Shown here piece by piece: positions 36,276 to 44,078 of a DNA stretch of 64,000 nucleotides (its first letter is position 1; every line of letters starts with the position of its first letter). Source of the DNA: an uncultured Cytophagales bacterium (lineage in GTDB: Bacteria > Bacteroidota > Bacteroidia > Cytophagales > Cyclobacteriaceae); NCBI GenBank assembly GCA_913057175.1, contig CAJXNP010000001.1, forward strand, positions 460,304-524,303. Direction: 5' to 3'. The position numbers were made by a program, and so were the translations under genes. The notes under the pieces are model-generated. The model saw only the letters and a program-made list of their open reading frames with translations. It was not told the origin of the DNA and searched no databases.

Positions 36276-37532
36276 TCATGTATTTAATTCAATTATCGTA
36301 TTTAAGAGCACGTTTGCTCCATTTTCTATGTCTTTGTAATCCGTCCATTCATGTGGCGAGTGGCTCACCCCTCCTTTGCTGGGTACAAAGAGCATACCTA
36401 CCGGAGTGATGTTTGACACCATTTGAGCATCATGAGCCGCTCCGCTGGGCATCTTAATATATTTTAAATGTTGCTCTTTTGCAACTCTTTCAAACGCGCT
36501 GATTAATTCCTTTTCACAAGCAACAGGATTGATCCAGCTTAATTCTTCAAAATCAAACATCAGGTTTCTCCTTCTGGCGATCGCCGACAATGCTTTCCGG
36601 CTGGCATCCTGCAGTTCCTTCATGATATCTGCAGAGACATCCCTCACATCCAATGAGAACCTGACTTCACCCGGTACTGTATTAGCCGAACCGGGATAGA
36701 GCTGAACTTTCCCAATGGTCATCCTGGAGTCATCGGAACCATTCTCATCAATGATCCGGGGAATTTCGTGAGCAAAATCGGCCAATCCCATGAAAGCATC
36801 ATTTCGCATATCCATAGGAGTTGTACCGGCATGATTGGACATTCCAGTCAGGGTAACCTGCCACTTAAACAACCCGGTAATATCTGTAACAATCCCTAGT
36901 TCGAGATGCTTTTGGTCCAATACCGGGCCTTGTTCAATATGCAATTCAAGAAAATACTTCAATTCGTTGGTATGACGTGCTGCATCCAATGCCTTATATG
37001 GATCATAGCCCAGTTCTTTCAATGCATCTTTCAGCTTAACGCCATCCAAATCAGATGCTTCTTCCAGATAACCGGGCGTCATCATTCCCGAAAAGGAACG
37101 TGAACCAAACATTCCTCCGAATCTACCTTCCTCGTCGCTAAATGAAATAAGTTCCAAAGGGTTTTCTAATGGAATATCCAGCTCTTTTATTCTCTGAAGA
37201 CATTCCAGCCCGATCAAAACACCGAGCGTTCCATCAAGTGCGCCGGCATTTGGAACAGTGTCCGTATGAGAACCCACGACTATCGAAGGACCTTCCTTCT
37301 GACCAGGCAATCTCCCAACAACGTTCAATGCACCGTCGAGTTGTGCCTGTAGCCCAATGTTTTTAATTTTTTCCAGGAGCCATAATCTTGCCTGGTAATC
37401 CTCCCGTGTAAAGCCCATTCGGTCAATCCCACCATGATCGTTCTTGCCAATTTTGGAAAGCTCAATAATGTTATCTTTCAGGCGATGTATGTCTACCTGT
37501 ACATTCTCATTTACCTTTTCTGTTACTTTCAC
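36276..37532 (-). CDS. M20-family N-carbamoyl-amino-acid/allantoate-type amidohydrolase
   Basis: A 418-residue Zn-dependent hydrolase of the hydantoinase/carbamoylase group, which removes carbamoyl groups as CO2 and ammonia. Metal-site motifs are VVGSHTDTVPNAGALDG, ISFSDEEGRFGG and FLELHIEQGPVLD; the dimerisation domain carries SNHAGTTPMDMRNDA, and SGAAHDAQ is near the end. HIEQGPVL is typical for allantoate amidohydrolase, beta-ureidopropionase and L-carbamoylase, which cannot be told apart here. The start is GTG, overlapping the asnB-like stop by 4 nt (GTGA), so the two are translationally coupled. Confidence 0.92.
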   Translation of the reverse strand: MKVTEKVNENVQVDIHRLKDNIIELSKIGKNDHGGIDRMGFTREDYQARLWLLEKIKNIGLQAQLDGALNVVGRLPGQKEGPSIVVGSHTDTVPNAGALDGTLGVLIGLECLQRIKELDIPLENPLELISFSDEEGRFGGMFGSRSFSGMMTPGYLEEASDLDGVKLKDALKELGYDPYKALDAARHTNELKYFLELHIEQGPVLDQKHLELGIVTDITGLFKWQVTLTGMSNHAGTTPMDMRNDAFMGLADFAHEIPRIIDENGSDDSRMTIGKVQLYPGSANTVPGEVRFSLDVRDVSADIMKELQDASRKALSAIARRRNLMFDFEELSWINPVACEKELISAFERVAKEQHLKYIKMPSGAAHDAQMVSNITPVGMLFVPSKGGVSHSPHEWTDYKDIENGANVLLNTIIELNT

Positions 37533-39502
37533 GACTGTTTAATTACTGGAATTTCAATTTCCTCATCCGTAAGAAAGTGATCATGCAATATATGCAATCC
37601 CAAAATATGATTGATCAAAGCATCTTTCCTCACCAGCGACACTGAATCTTTATCCTGATTGTAATCATCAAAGAATTTTGTCAATCTTTTCACATCGAAA
37701 ATACCCACTTCTTTGATCTTATCCTCGTTCATGTAATTGTCGAGAAGCTTTTGTAATGCTGACTTCTTGTTGCTTTTTGTATGGCTGGGTGGCGCCATGA
37801 AAGCAAATTTTTCTCTTTTGTAAAGTGTTTCCGGTAATATTTCCTTCATCGCCTCACGCAACACCCACTTCTCGATATCGCCTTTGATCCGGACATGAGG
37901 TGGGATTTCACGAGCAGCTTCCGCCACATGATGGTCAAGGAAAGCAGGTCGTGATTCCATGGAGTTGGCCATATCAACCCTGTCCCCACCCCAATTGAGG
38001 ATCTGGCATTCCAGCATGGTTTTAATCCATGTGTACTGAGCCTGATCTAAAAAGTGTCTTCCCTTTAACTGATCAGAATCAAAAGTATCAACAATAGCCT
38101 GGATGGGATCGTAATCCTTCAACTCTTCCTGCAATCCATCATTTAGCAATGGCTTGGCAATATCGAGTGTATGCATCCAGGGCTGGATCCAGGATGGAGT
38201 AAAGCCAATGAGGCTTTCAAATGCCGGATGTTTTACAAGATTTTCAGAAAGAATTGCCCCTTTAAACAACTTGTTGCTTTTATCCATTTTCGAGAAATAC
38301 TCAGCCCCTGTATCTCCCATATCTCCGTGAAGAAACATTTCCCGTTTAAACTGAGGATATCCACCAAAAAGCTCATCGGAGCCTTCACCGGTTACAACTA
38401 CCCTGTAGCCACATTCATTCACCCTTTTACTCATACAATATTTCGCAACGCCAAGGGTATTGTAAAATGTTCGCTCGGCATGCCAGAGTGTTTTGATGTA
38501 ATTTTCACCATACAGATCATCCGCTGCCAGTTTGATCTGTTCCTGATCTGCATTGGTCAGATCTGCCATTTCCTTGGCAATAGCGCTTTCATCGTAGTCC
38601 TTGTGATCAAAACTGATCGTAAATGCCTTCACTGGTGATTGCTGCATGGAAGATGCCAATCCCAGCATGGAACAACTATCGATACCTCCGGATAGGTAAC
38701 ACCCCACAGGTACATCAGCTTCCAGTCGATGAGCGACTGCCTCCAGTAATTTTTGCTCAACCAGGTCAATGTAGTACTGTTCTCCTTTGTCTTCCCGGTC
38801 TTTATCGAGCGGAAAGTCCATATCCCAATACTTCTTTTCCCTCACGTCAAACTTCCCATCCTTGAGATCGACAATCAACATATGACCGGGTTGGAGGGCA
38901 TTAATACCTTTATATGCACTGGTACCAGGCACCATGGTTTGCATCAATTGGTGAACCAAGGCTTCCGATGAGAATTCCTTTGGAACATTCGGATGTTCGA
39001 ATAATGCTTTAATCTCTGATCCCCAATAAACACCCTCATCGCCGATATGATAGAAAAGGGGCTTAATGCCAAACCTGTCCCTGACGAATATCATTCTCTG
39101 TTCCTTTTCATCGTAAAGAGCTACGGCAAACTCACCCCGAAGGTGTTGTACAAAGTCCAATCCATGCTTCTGATACAATGCAATTGCTATTTCACTATCC
39201 GATTTACAGAAGAATTTATGCCCCTCCAATCGGAGCTTGGTCCGGATCTTTTTGTAGTCATAAAATTCACCATTAACGGTTAGTATAAGTGTTTTATCTT
39301 CACTGAACAATGGTTGACTTCCCGTCTCCAAATCGATGATTGAAAGTCGCGCATGCCCCATAGCAATGCCTTTCTCTTTAACAAAGTAATATCCATACCC
39401 ATCGGGGCCCCTATGATGGAGCTTTTCTGTCATGTTTGACAATACCACCCCTTCGTCATCATTGAGGTACTTATTTTTCCAAAAACCTGCTATTCCACAC
39501 AT
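37529..39502 (-). CDS. asnB: Asparagine synthetase (glutamine-hydrolysing), AsnB type
   Basis: A 657-residue two-domain amidotransferase. The N-terminal class-II glutaminase uses Cys2 (MCGIAGFW) with LHHRGPDGYG, ARLSIIDL and NGEFYDY. The synthetase half has the PP-loop YLSGGIDSC, VVTGEGSDELFGGYPQF and the C-terminal RKDALINHILGLHILHDHF. It would use ATP and glutamine nitrogen to amidate a carboxylate, normally aspartate. Paralogues of AsnB in specialised clusters amidate other acids. Placed 16 nt downstream of an altered carbamoyltransferase and overlapping a carbamoyl amidohydrolase, it may serve that pathway rather than bulk asparagine synthesis. Confidence 0.9.
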   Translation of the reverse strand: MCGIAGFWKNKYLNDDEGVVLSNMTEKLHHRGPDGYGYYFVKEKGIAMGHARLSIIDLETGSQPLFSEDKTLILTVNGEFYDYKKIRTKLRLEGHKFFCKSDSEIAIALYQKHGLDFVQHLRGEFAVALYDEKEQRMIFVRDRFGIKPLFYHIGDEGVYWGSEIKALFEHPNVPKEFSSEALVHQLMQTMVPGTSAYKGINALQPGHMLIVDLKDGKFDVREKKYWDMDFPLDKDREDKGEQYYIDLVEQKLLEAVAHRLEADVPVGCYLSGGIDSCSMLGLASSMQQSPVKAFTISFDHKDYDESAIAKEMADLTNADQEQIKLAADDLYGENYIKTLWHAERTFYNTLGVAKYCMSKRVNECGYRVVVTGEGSDELFGGYPQFKREMFLHGDMGDTGAEYFSKMDKSNKLFKGAILSENLVKHPAFESLIGFTPSWIQPWMHTLDIAKPLLNDGLQEELKDYDPIQAIVDTFDSDQLKGRHFLDQAQYTWIKTMLECQILNWGGDRVDMANSMESRPAFLDHHVAEAAREIPPHVRIKGDIEKWVLREAMKEILPETLYKREKFAFMAPPSHTKSNKKSALQKLLDNYMNEDKIKEVGIFDVKRLTKFFDDYNQDKDSVSLVRKDALINHILGLHILHDHFLTDEEIEIPVIKQS

Positions 39503-39518
39503 ATTTTCTTATTAATCG

Positions 39519-40619
39519 TTATTTACTTTCTTTTATTGGTATCTGATTCTGTGGCAGTTTATCAAATCGATTCATGATCGAAATGAACAAAGCCTGCCTG
39601 ATAAACACAGCTCCATGAGCCTGTGTAAAGTACAAATTGTGGGTTGTATGGTCCAGATTTGGATCCAGCTCATCCAACCTTGCCAGTGGATGAAGAACAA
39701 CCGCATCGTCCTTCATTTTTGTATCCTTATTCAGCTTAAACCTCGAATCTAGGGATTTGTAGCTATCACCTAAAAAGGCAATGGAATTCATGTAAAACAC
39801 ATCAATATCAGAAATCACTTCATTGATATCGTGTGTTATATGATATTTGATTTTGGTTTTATCTATTTCTTCCTGCAATTCATCGCCCAATGGATCCGCC
39901 ATTTCGGATACAAATGTGATTTGCCTGATATTGTCTTTAAATAATAAAGACATCCTTAGAAAGCTATTAACAGCTCGCATGCTACCTGGGGTTCCCAAAA
40001 TTGCAAGGTGAATCTTTTCATTCTCAGGTACAGAATTCTTAAGTTCCGGCCTCCACTTTAAAATGGCAAACCAGTCAGCCAATGATTGGGTGGGATGTTC
40101 CCCCGTTCCATTTCCGGCATTGATCATCGGAATTCTAAGATTTTGCATCAGTTGTTCTACGGCGTCAGTTTCCGTATGCCTCATGACAACCAGGTCTCCA
40201 TACGCATTAAACATCTCTCCTATATCAGATATGGATTCTCCTTTTGCGGTTCCGGTTGAAGTTCCGATTGGAATGCTAATGATCTTACCATCTAAGCGTA
40301 AGACGGCACTTTCAAAAGATAATCGTGTTCGTGTGCTCGCCTCAAAAAACGCCGTAATGATAATTTTCCCATCCAAAGGATGGCAGGATGCTATTTCTGT
40401 AGATTCAAGCAGCGCTGCAAATTTGCATATTTCCAGAACCAGTTCTTTATCAAACTGTTTAACAGAGACAACTGACTGGCCGACGAGCCTTTTCAATATG
40501 TTTAAATCGATGTTGTCTTCGGAAAGCAATAATTCCGGGTCCGGATACAGTCCTCCCGAATCGAGTGGATTCTTATCCAGCATTTCTTTATCAGGTTTTA
40601 AAAACTGTTTTGCTACCAT
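39519..40619 (-). CDS. Aspartate carbamoyltransferase paralogue with altered aspartate site
   Basis: A 366-residue member of the ATCase/OTCase family. The carbamoyl-phosphate half is intact: FFEASTRTRLSFE, a Lys loop (TAKGES), VMRH and the EHPTQS motif. An Arg equivalent to E. coli PyrB Arg167 is kept (GTPGSMRAV). The segment matching YMTRVQKER, which carries Arg229 and Gln231 for aspartate, reads YMNSIAFLGD here, and HPLPR reads HPLAR. The protein also has ~45 extra N-terminal residues. It therefore likely transfers carbamoyl to, or from, something other than aspartate. The start overlaps the microprotein gene upstream by 7 nt. No regulatory-chain (pyrI) gene is adjacent. Confidence 0.85.
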   Translation of the reverse strand: MVAKQFLKPDKEMLDKNPLDSGGLYPDPELLLSEDNIDLNILKRLVGQSVVSVKQFDKELVLEICKFAALLESTEIASCHPLDGKIIITAFFEASTRTRLSFESAVLRLDGKIISIPIGTSTGTAKGESISDIGEMFNAYGDLVVMRHTETDAVEQLMQNLRIPMINAGNGTGEHPTQSLADWFAILKWRPELKNSVPENEKIHLAILGTPGSMRAVNSFLRMSLLFKDNIRQITFVSEMADPLGDELQEEIDKTKIKYHITHDINEVISDIDVFYMNSIAFLGDSYKSLDSRFKLNKDTKMKDDAVVLHPLARLDELDPNLDHTTHNLYFTQAHGAVFIRQALFISIMNRFDKLPQNQIPIKESK

Positions 40620-40738
40620 AATTTTTTGGTTTTTATATCTTTTACCAGGATTACAAGTAAATACGCTGTTGATACTGCGATGAATATCAACGATGCCATA
40701 ATCAGCAGGTAAACCACTATTTCGGGAAATTTAATCAT
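40613..40738 (-). CDS. 41-residue membrane microprotein, probable symporter accessory subunit
   Basis: A frame of 41 codons plus stop: polar start MIKFPEIVVY, one hydrophobic helix (~8-32: VVYLLIMASLIFIAV and on) and a basic end KDIKTKKLW. Its ATG overlaps the symporter stop (ATGA) and its TAG lies inside the start of the carbamoyltransferase (ATGGTAG), so it is coupled on both sides, strong evidence that it is translated. Several sodium:solute symporters have a tiny partner membrane protein encoded beside them, and that role is the best guess. Confidence 0.72.
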   Translation of the reverse strand: MIKFPEIVVYLLIMASLIFIAVSTAYLLVILVKDIKTKKLW

Positions 40739-42171
40739 AATTCAATTGGTTTTTCCTGAAGTTGCTCCCAGGAAAATTTTTGTTTAGAAAATGAAGTGAA
40801 AATGATAACCACTATCATGGAGACCGCAGCTCCAATCAGTGATGCCGTGTACCACCCCAGCAGATTATAGGATATCAATCCGCTAACCGATCCCAGGATC
40901 ATGCCCCAAAGGGCTCCATGTGTATTTGCCTTTTTCCAGTAAAGACCGGTCACGATAGGCCAGATCGTACTACCTACCATCGGCCCTGCAAAAAACAATA
41001 CCGTTGCCAGCGTACCTATTCGGGGTAAACAAACGAGCCAGGCCAACACCCCCAACCCTACTATAATATATTTCGACGCTTTTCTGATTGTCTTTTCAGA
41101 TGCACTACGATGAATCATTTTTCTGTAAATATCTTCCGTAAGCAGATCAGATGTAGCAGCCAAAAGGCTGTCGATACTTGATGCCAGTGAGCAAAAGAAA
41201 ATTGCGAATACGACAATCGCTCCACCTTTGCCTAAAATATGAGAAGCTACCTGCGGTCCAACCATGTCCGGACTGGTAATATTTAATCCGATCGCTCCGC
41301 TTGTCAGAGCAATAAACCCCGCTGCAATTGGAATTGGCAGCCACATAAATCCAGCCAGATTATAGGCTTTTTGACCGATACCTTCCCGCATGGCAAATGC
41401 CCGGCTCCACCAGACATTGCTGTGAAATATTTCTCCCAATCCAAATAAAAGGTTATTAAAGACTGCCATGATGGAAGCGGGGAGCAGTACATTGATCAAC
41501 ATGGGTTTATCAGTTTCAAGATGTTGATACACCTTGTCAAAATCAATATAATTCAACACTCCGATTCCCAATACAACAATTCCGATCATGATGATCACGG
41601 ATTGAATAAAGTCCGTGCCTATTACTGCGTACAAACCTCCAAATAAGGTATAAGCCACACAAACAGCTAATATTACTGTCATTCCAATCTGATAGGGAAT
41701 CCCAGCGATGGCCTTCATCAAAATTCCACCAGCCATGCCCATGCTTACCAGCCATGTAAAACCGTAAAATATTGATATCAATAAAAAAACTCGCCATACC
41801 ACTCCGCCATATCTCAGTCGTATAAAATCCCCACTTGTATAACCATTGGGCATCAGTTTACGGATTCTTTTGGCCAGAGGAGCAAAAAGGAATAAACCAA
41901 AGGATGCCGTGCTGTAAGCTACCATTCCCCAAATCCCAAGCTGAAGAGCAAATTGTGGAGCCAGCATGGTGGTATTGGAAGTGACCCAAGTTGCCATAGC
42001 AGTTGCAGCACCAAATGCCAATCCGACATTTCTCCCTGCCAGCATAAAGCCTTCCATGTTTTTGGCTTTCTTACCCCAATAGTATCCAAGTATAACCCAC
42101 AATACACTGAGTATAGCCAAAAGTATCCACCCGGTATTCTGGGAAATGATTGCTGATTCCTGATCCATCAA
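40735..42171 (-). CDS. Sodium:solute symporter (SSS family)
   Basis: A 478-residue inner-membrane transporter with about 13 helices. Family landmarks are MEGFMLAGRNVGLAFGAATAMATW near the N-terminus, the PNGYTSGDFIRLRYGG loop, VAYTLFGGLYAVIGTDFIQS and the helix-8 region FFCSLASSIDSLLAATSDLLTEDIY. Overall it recalls the urea-transporting (DUR3-like) branch more than sugar or proline carriers, but this is a soft judgement. It lies 4 nt after the Fn3-like gene and overlaps the microprotein by 4 nt, inside an operon for carbamoyl chemistry, so a ureido compound, urea or an amino-acid derivative is a plausible cargo. Confidence 0.9.
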   Translation of the reverse strand: MMDQESAIISQNTGWILLAILSVLWVILGYYWGKKAKNMEGFMLAGRNVGLAFGAATAMATWVTSNTTMLAPQFALQLGIWGMVAYSTASFGLFLFAPLAKRIRKLMPNGYTSGDFIRLRYGGVVWRVFLLISIFYGFTWLVSMGMAGGILMKAIAGIPYQIGMTVILAVCVAYTLFGGLYAVIGTDFIQSVIIMIGIVVLGIGVLNYIDFDKVYQHLETDKPMLINVLLPASIMAVFNNLLFGLGEIFHSNVWWSRAFAMREGIGQKAYNLAGFMWLPIPIAAGFIALTSGAIGLNITSPDMVGPQVASHILGKGGAIVVFAIFFCSLASSIDSLLAATSDLLTEDIYRKMIHRSASEKTIRKASKYIIVGLGVLAWLVCLPRIGTLATVLFFAGPMVGSTIWPIVTGLYWKKANTHGALWGMILGSVSGLISYNLLGWYTASLIGAAVSMIVVIIFTSFSKQKFSWEQLQEKPIEL

Positions 42172-42175
42172 AATC

Positions 42176-42652
42176 TTATGAATTTTCTTTTTTTACTCCT
42201 TTAATGATAATTCCCGCTGTCAGAACAAATACCAACAAACCTACGGAGGCCAGACTAAAGGCCAGGTAGAGACTATGGTGTTCGATATGAACGACAATGG
42301 TTTCTGACCAGGGAGATTTCTCTTCGTCTATCGTTTTCCTTATGCGATAATAATAGGTGCCGTTAGGAAGTCCGGAAATAAAAGATGCCCGGTCTAATCC
42401 TTTATATATAACTGAAGCATCTTGAAAGTCTTTATTTTTCGCTTGCTGCAACTCAAATATGGCATTGGGATTGCTGCCATCATCATGCCAGATTATACTA
42501 AAATATCCGGAATCATTGTTGCTCTCCAGGGGTATATCCGGCACAGGCTTATCTGGCTGTGCAGACCAGCCACATACAGGCACAAACATTAAAATAGCGG
42601 CCGCTAATACTCTGTATGAAATATTTTTTACAGATTGAAAGTGTGGAAGCAT
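42176..42652 (-). CDS. Membrane-anchored fibronectin type III-like protein
   Basis: The start chosen (ATG at 42652, MLPHFQSVKN) gives 158 residues with a signal peptide ending near CGWSA, then one Fn3-like beta domain (GYFSIIWHDDGSNPNAIFELQQA to GLPNGTYYYRIRKTI...SPWSETIVVHIEH), then a C-terminal membrane helix (~130-150) and a short basic tail GVKKENS. The frame extends upstream to 42763 but overlaps the preceding gene. The domain should face the periplasm, anchored by the helix. Four nt separate it from the symporter start, so it may help bind or deliver the transported compound. Confidence 0.75.
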   Translation of the reverse strand: MLPHFQSVKNISYRVLAAAILMFVPVCGWSAQPDKPVPDIPLESNNDSGYFSIIWHDDGSNPNAIFELQQAKNKDFQDASVIYKGLDRASFISGLPNGTYYYRIRKTIDEEKSPWSETIVVHIEHHSLYLAFSLASVGLLVFVLTAGIIIKGVKKENS

Positions 42653-42666
42653 AAATGACAATCGGC

Positions 42667-43032
42667 TTAGTGTCCTACTGTTAATACTTTTGCTCTTATC
42701 TTGTTTTCGAATAATAAATTCTTTATTGTGAATTCCTGGTTGGCCATTCCGACGATATAACATTCACGATTTTTTACATTTGAATAGAATGAAAACAATC
42801 GCCATTTGTCAATTTGATTTTTAAGACTTTCTTCAGAATCCTTTATAGTGAAGAGCAAAAACATTCCATCTTTAACAGCAGTGATATCAGGAAAATATCC
42901 GGTATTGCTATTTTTCCATATCAATTTTTGAGGTGGCTGATACCCTTTAATATTGGCTTTAATATTTGAAAAGTTTTCACCACGAATAAAATCTAAAACG
43001 GCCTTTATGATTTCTGCTTTTTTATAATGCAT
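42667..43032 (-). CDS. Small protein with restriction-endonuclease-like fold features
   Basis: A 121-residue soluble protein, first gene of the minus-strand operon (14 nt before the Fn3-like gene). The order GYFPDITAVKDGMFLLFTIKDSEES resembles the PD-(D/E)xK core (PD, then E-x-K), but the second acidic residue is replaced (TIK), so it may be inactive. Helices follow (NQIDKWRLFSFYSNVKN) and a strand (ECYIVG). No family name is certain. It may be unrelated to the metabolic genes apart from sharing the promoter. Confidence 0.6.
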   Translation of the reverse strand: MHYKKAEIIKAVLDFIRGENFSNIKANIKGYQPPQKLIWKNSNTGYFPDITAVKDGMFLLFTIKDSEESLKNQIDKWRLFSFYSNVKNRECYIVGMANQEFTIKNLLFENKIRAKVLTVGH

Positions 43033-43102
43033 AATTGATTTGAAAACCCTGAAGTATATTATAAAAATCCTATTAAATAGTGATTTGTTACAATCTATTC
43101 AT

Positions 43103-43121
43103 GTTCTATAGAACAAATATA
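43103..43121 (-). promoter_or_regulatory. Candidate promoter and palindromic operator of the ureido operon
   Basis: On the minus strand TATATTTG (43121-43114) matches the Bacteroidota -7 box. Directly downstream, sharing one base, is the perfect 12-bp palindrome GTTCTATAGAAC (43103-43114), about 70 nt before the first start codon. A repressor bound there would cover the transcription start. No clear -33 TTTG is seen. Confidence 0.45.
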
Positions 43122-43561
43122 GGAAAATTAAATGTGGCTAAAAAAGTGAGGCAAGGCCAATTCATCTAAATGGAGATGAACCATATGCATAAAATACTAA
43201 TTTTATCAATTATAAACAACTGTTTATCAATCTATTACAAAATTAGTGTAATTAGTCATCTTACCTTTAGCCTTTTTTGAAATTAATACACCAGCATCTA
43301 AATTAATATATGGTGAAAACATTTATACAGGACTTATTTCAGTTAAAATTTTAATATGTCCACTAAAAAATTGATCATTTTCCAACAACAAAAACTTAAA
43401 AAAGTAAAATTTTGATAGTTTGAATCAGAAGGAAAGAAAACTATATTAATTTTTAGCTCTTGGTTCCATTCATACCACCGACACAGCAATTAACAACATT
43501 TCATTTCATTCGAAAATGCGAATTGAATATCTTCAATATTTAACCAAAGAAAACTACCAGT
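43122..43561. other. AT-rich intergenic region before the DUF3052 gene
   Basis: About 440 nt between the divergent operon and the DUF3052 gene, very AT-rich. I see no gene, hairpin or repeat in it; it presumably contains the DUF3052 promoter. Confidence 0.6.
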
Positions 43562-43972
43562 GTGAACACCGCAGGGTATTCAGGAACACCTCTCCTCAAG
43601 AAATTAGGGATCAAAGATGATTTTACCATCATGCTCGTCAATGAGCCGGATCATTACTACGAACTTATTGAAAAACATCCGCATGAATTATTACTGGCAG
43701 ATAGTCCTGATAACCTAAAGGATTTTATTCATTTCTTTACGAAAGAAAAATCAGAATTGGAAAAGCTTCTGCCAGAATTGAAAAAAGAAATGAAGCCAAA
43801 TGGAATGATTTGGGTTTCATGGCCTAAAAAAGCTTCGAAAATACCTACCGATATGACGGAAGATGTTATCCGGAATTTAGCGCTGAATATTGGATTGGTT
43901 GATGTGAAAGTTTGCGCCGTTGACCACATCTGGTCAGGATTGAAACTTGTCATTCCTGTCAAAGACAGATAA
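43562..43972 (+). CDS. DUF3052 domain protein
   Basis: A 136-residue cytoplasmic protein starting at GTG. It matches DUF3052 along its length: N-terminal AGYSGTPLLKKLGIK, then FIHFFTKEKSELEKLLPELK, the highly conserved GMIWVSWPKKASKIPTDMTEDVIRNLAL and GLVDVKVCAVDHIWSGLKLVI. Members have a methyltransferase-like Rossmann core without a clear SAM motif; their role is not known. Single gene. Confidence 0.9.
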   Translation: MNTAGYSGTPLLKKLGIKDDFTIMLVNEPDHYYELIEKHPHELLLADSPDNLKDFIHFFTKEKSELEKLLPELKKEMKPNGMIWVSWPKKASKIPTDMTEDVIRNLALNIGLVDVKVCAVDHIWSGLKLVIPVKDR

Positions 43973-44078
43973 AAATATTATTAATTATTTAATCGATTAC
44001 CATTTTCACATTTGAACTATTTCTTTCTTTTTTATATTTAATTCACCAAAATAATCGACGACAACATTTGACCAACCG

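Noticed and set aside
40063..40683. 206-codon plus-strand frame opposite the carbamoyltransferase
   Set aside because: Antisense shadow; the minus-strand gene shows clear family motifs throughout.
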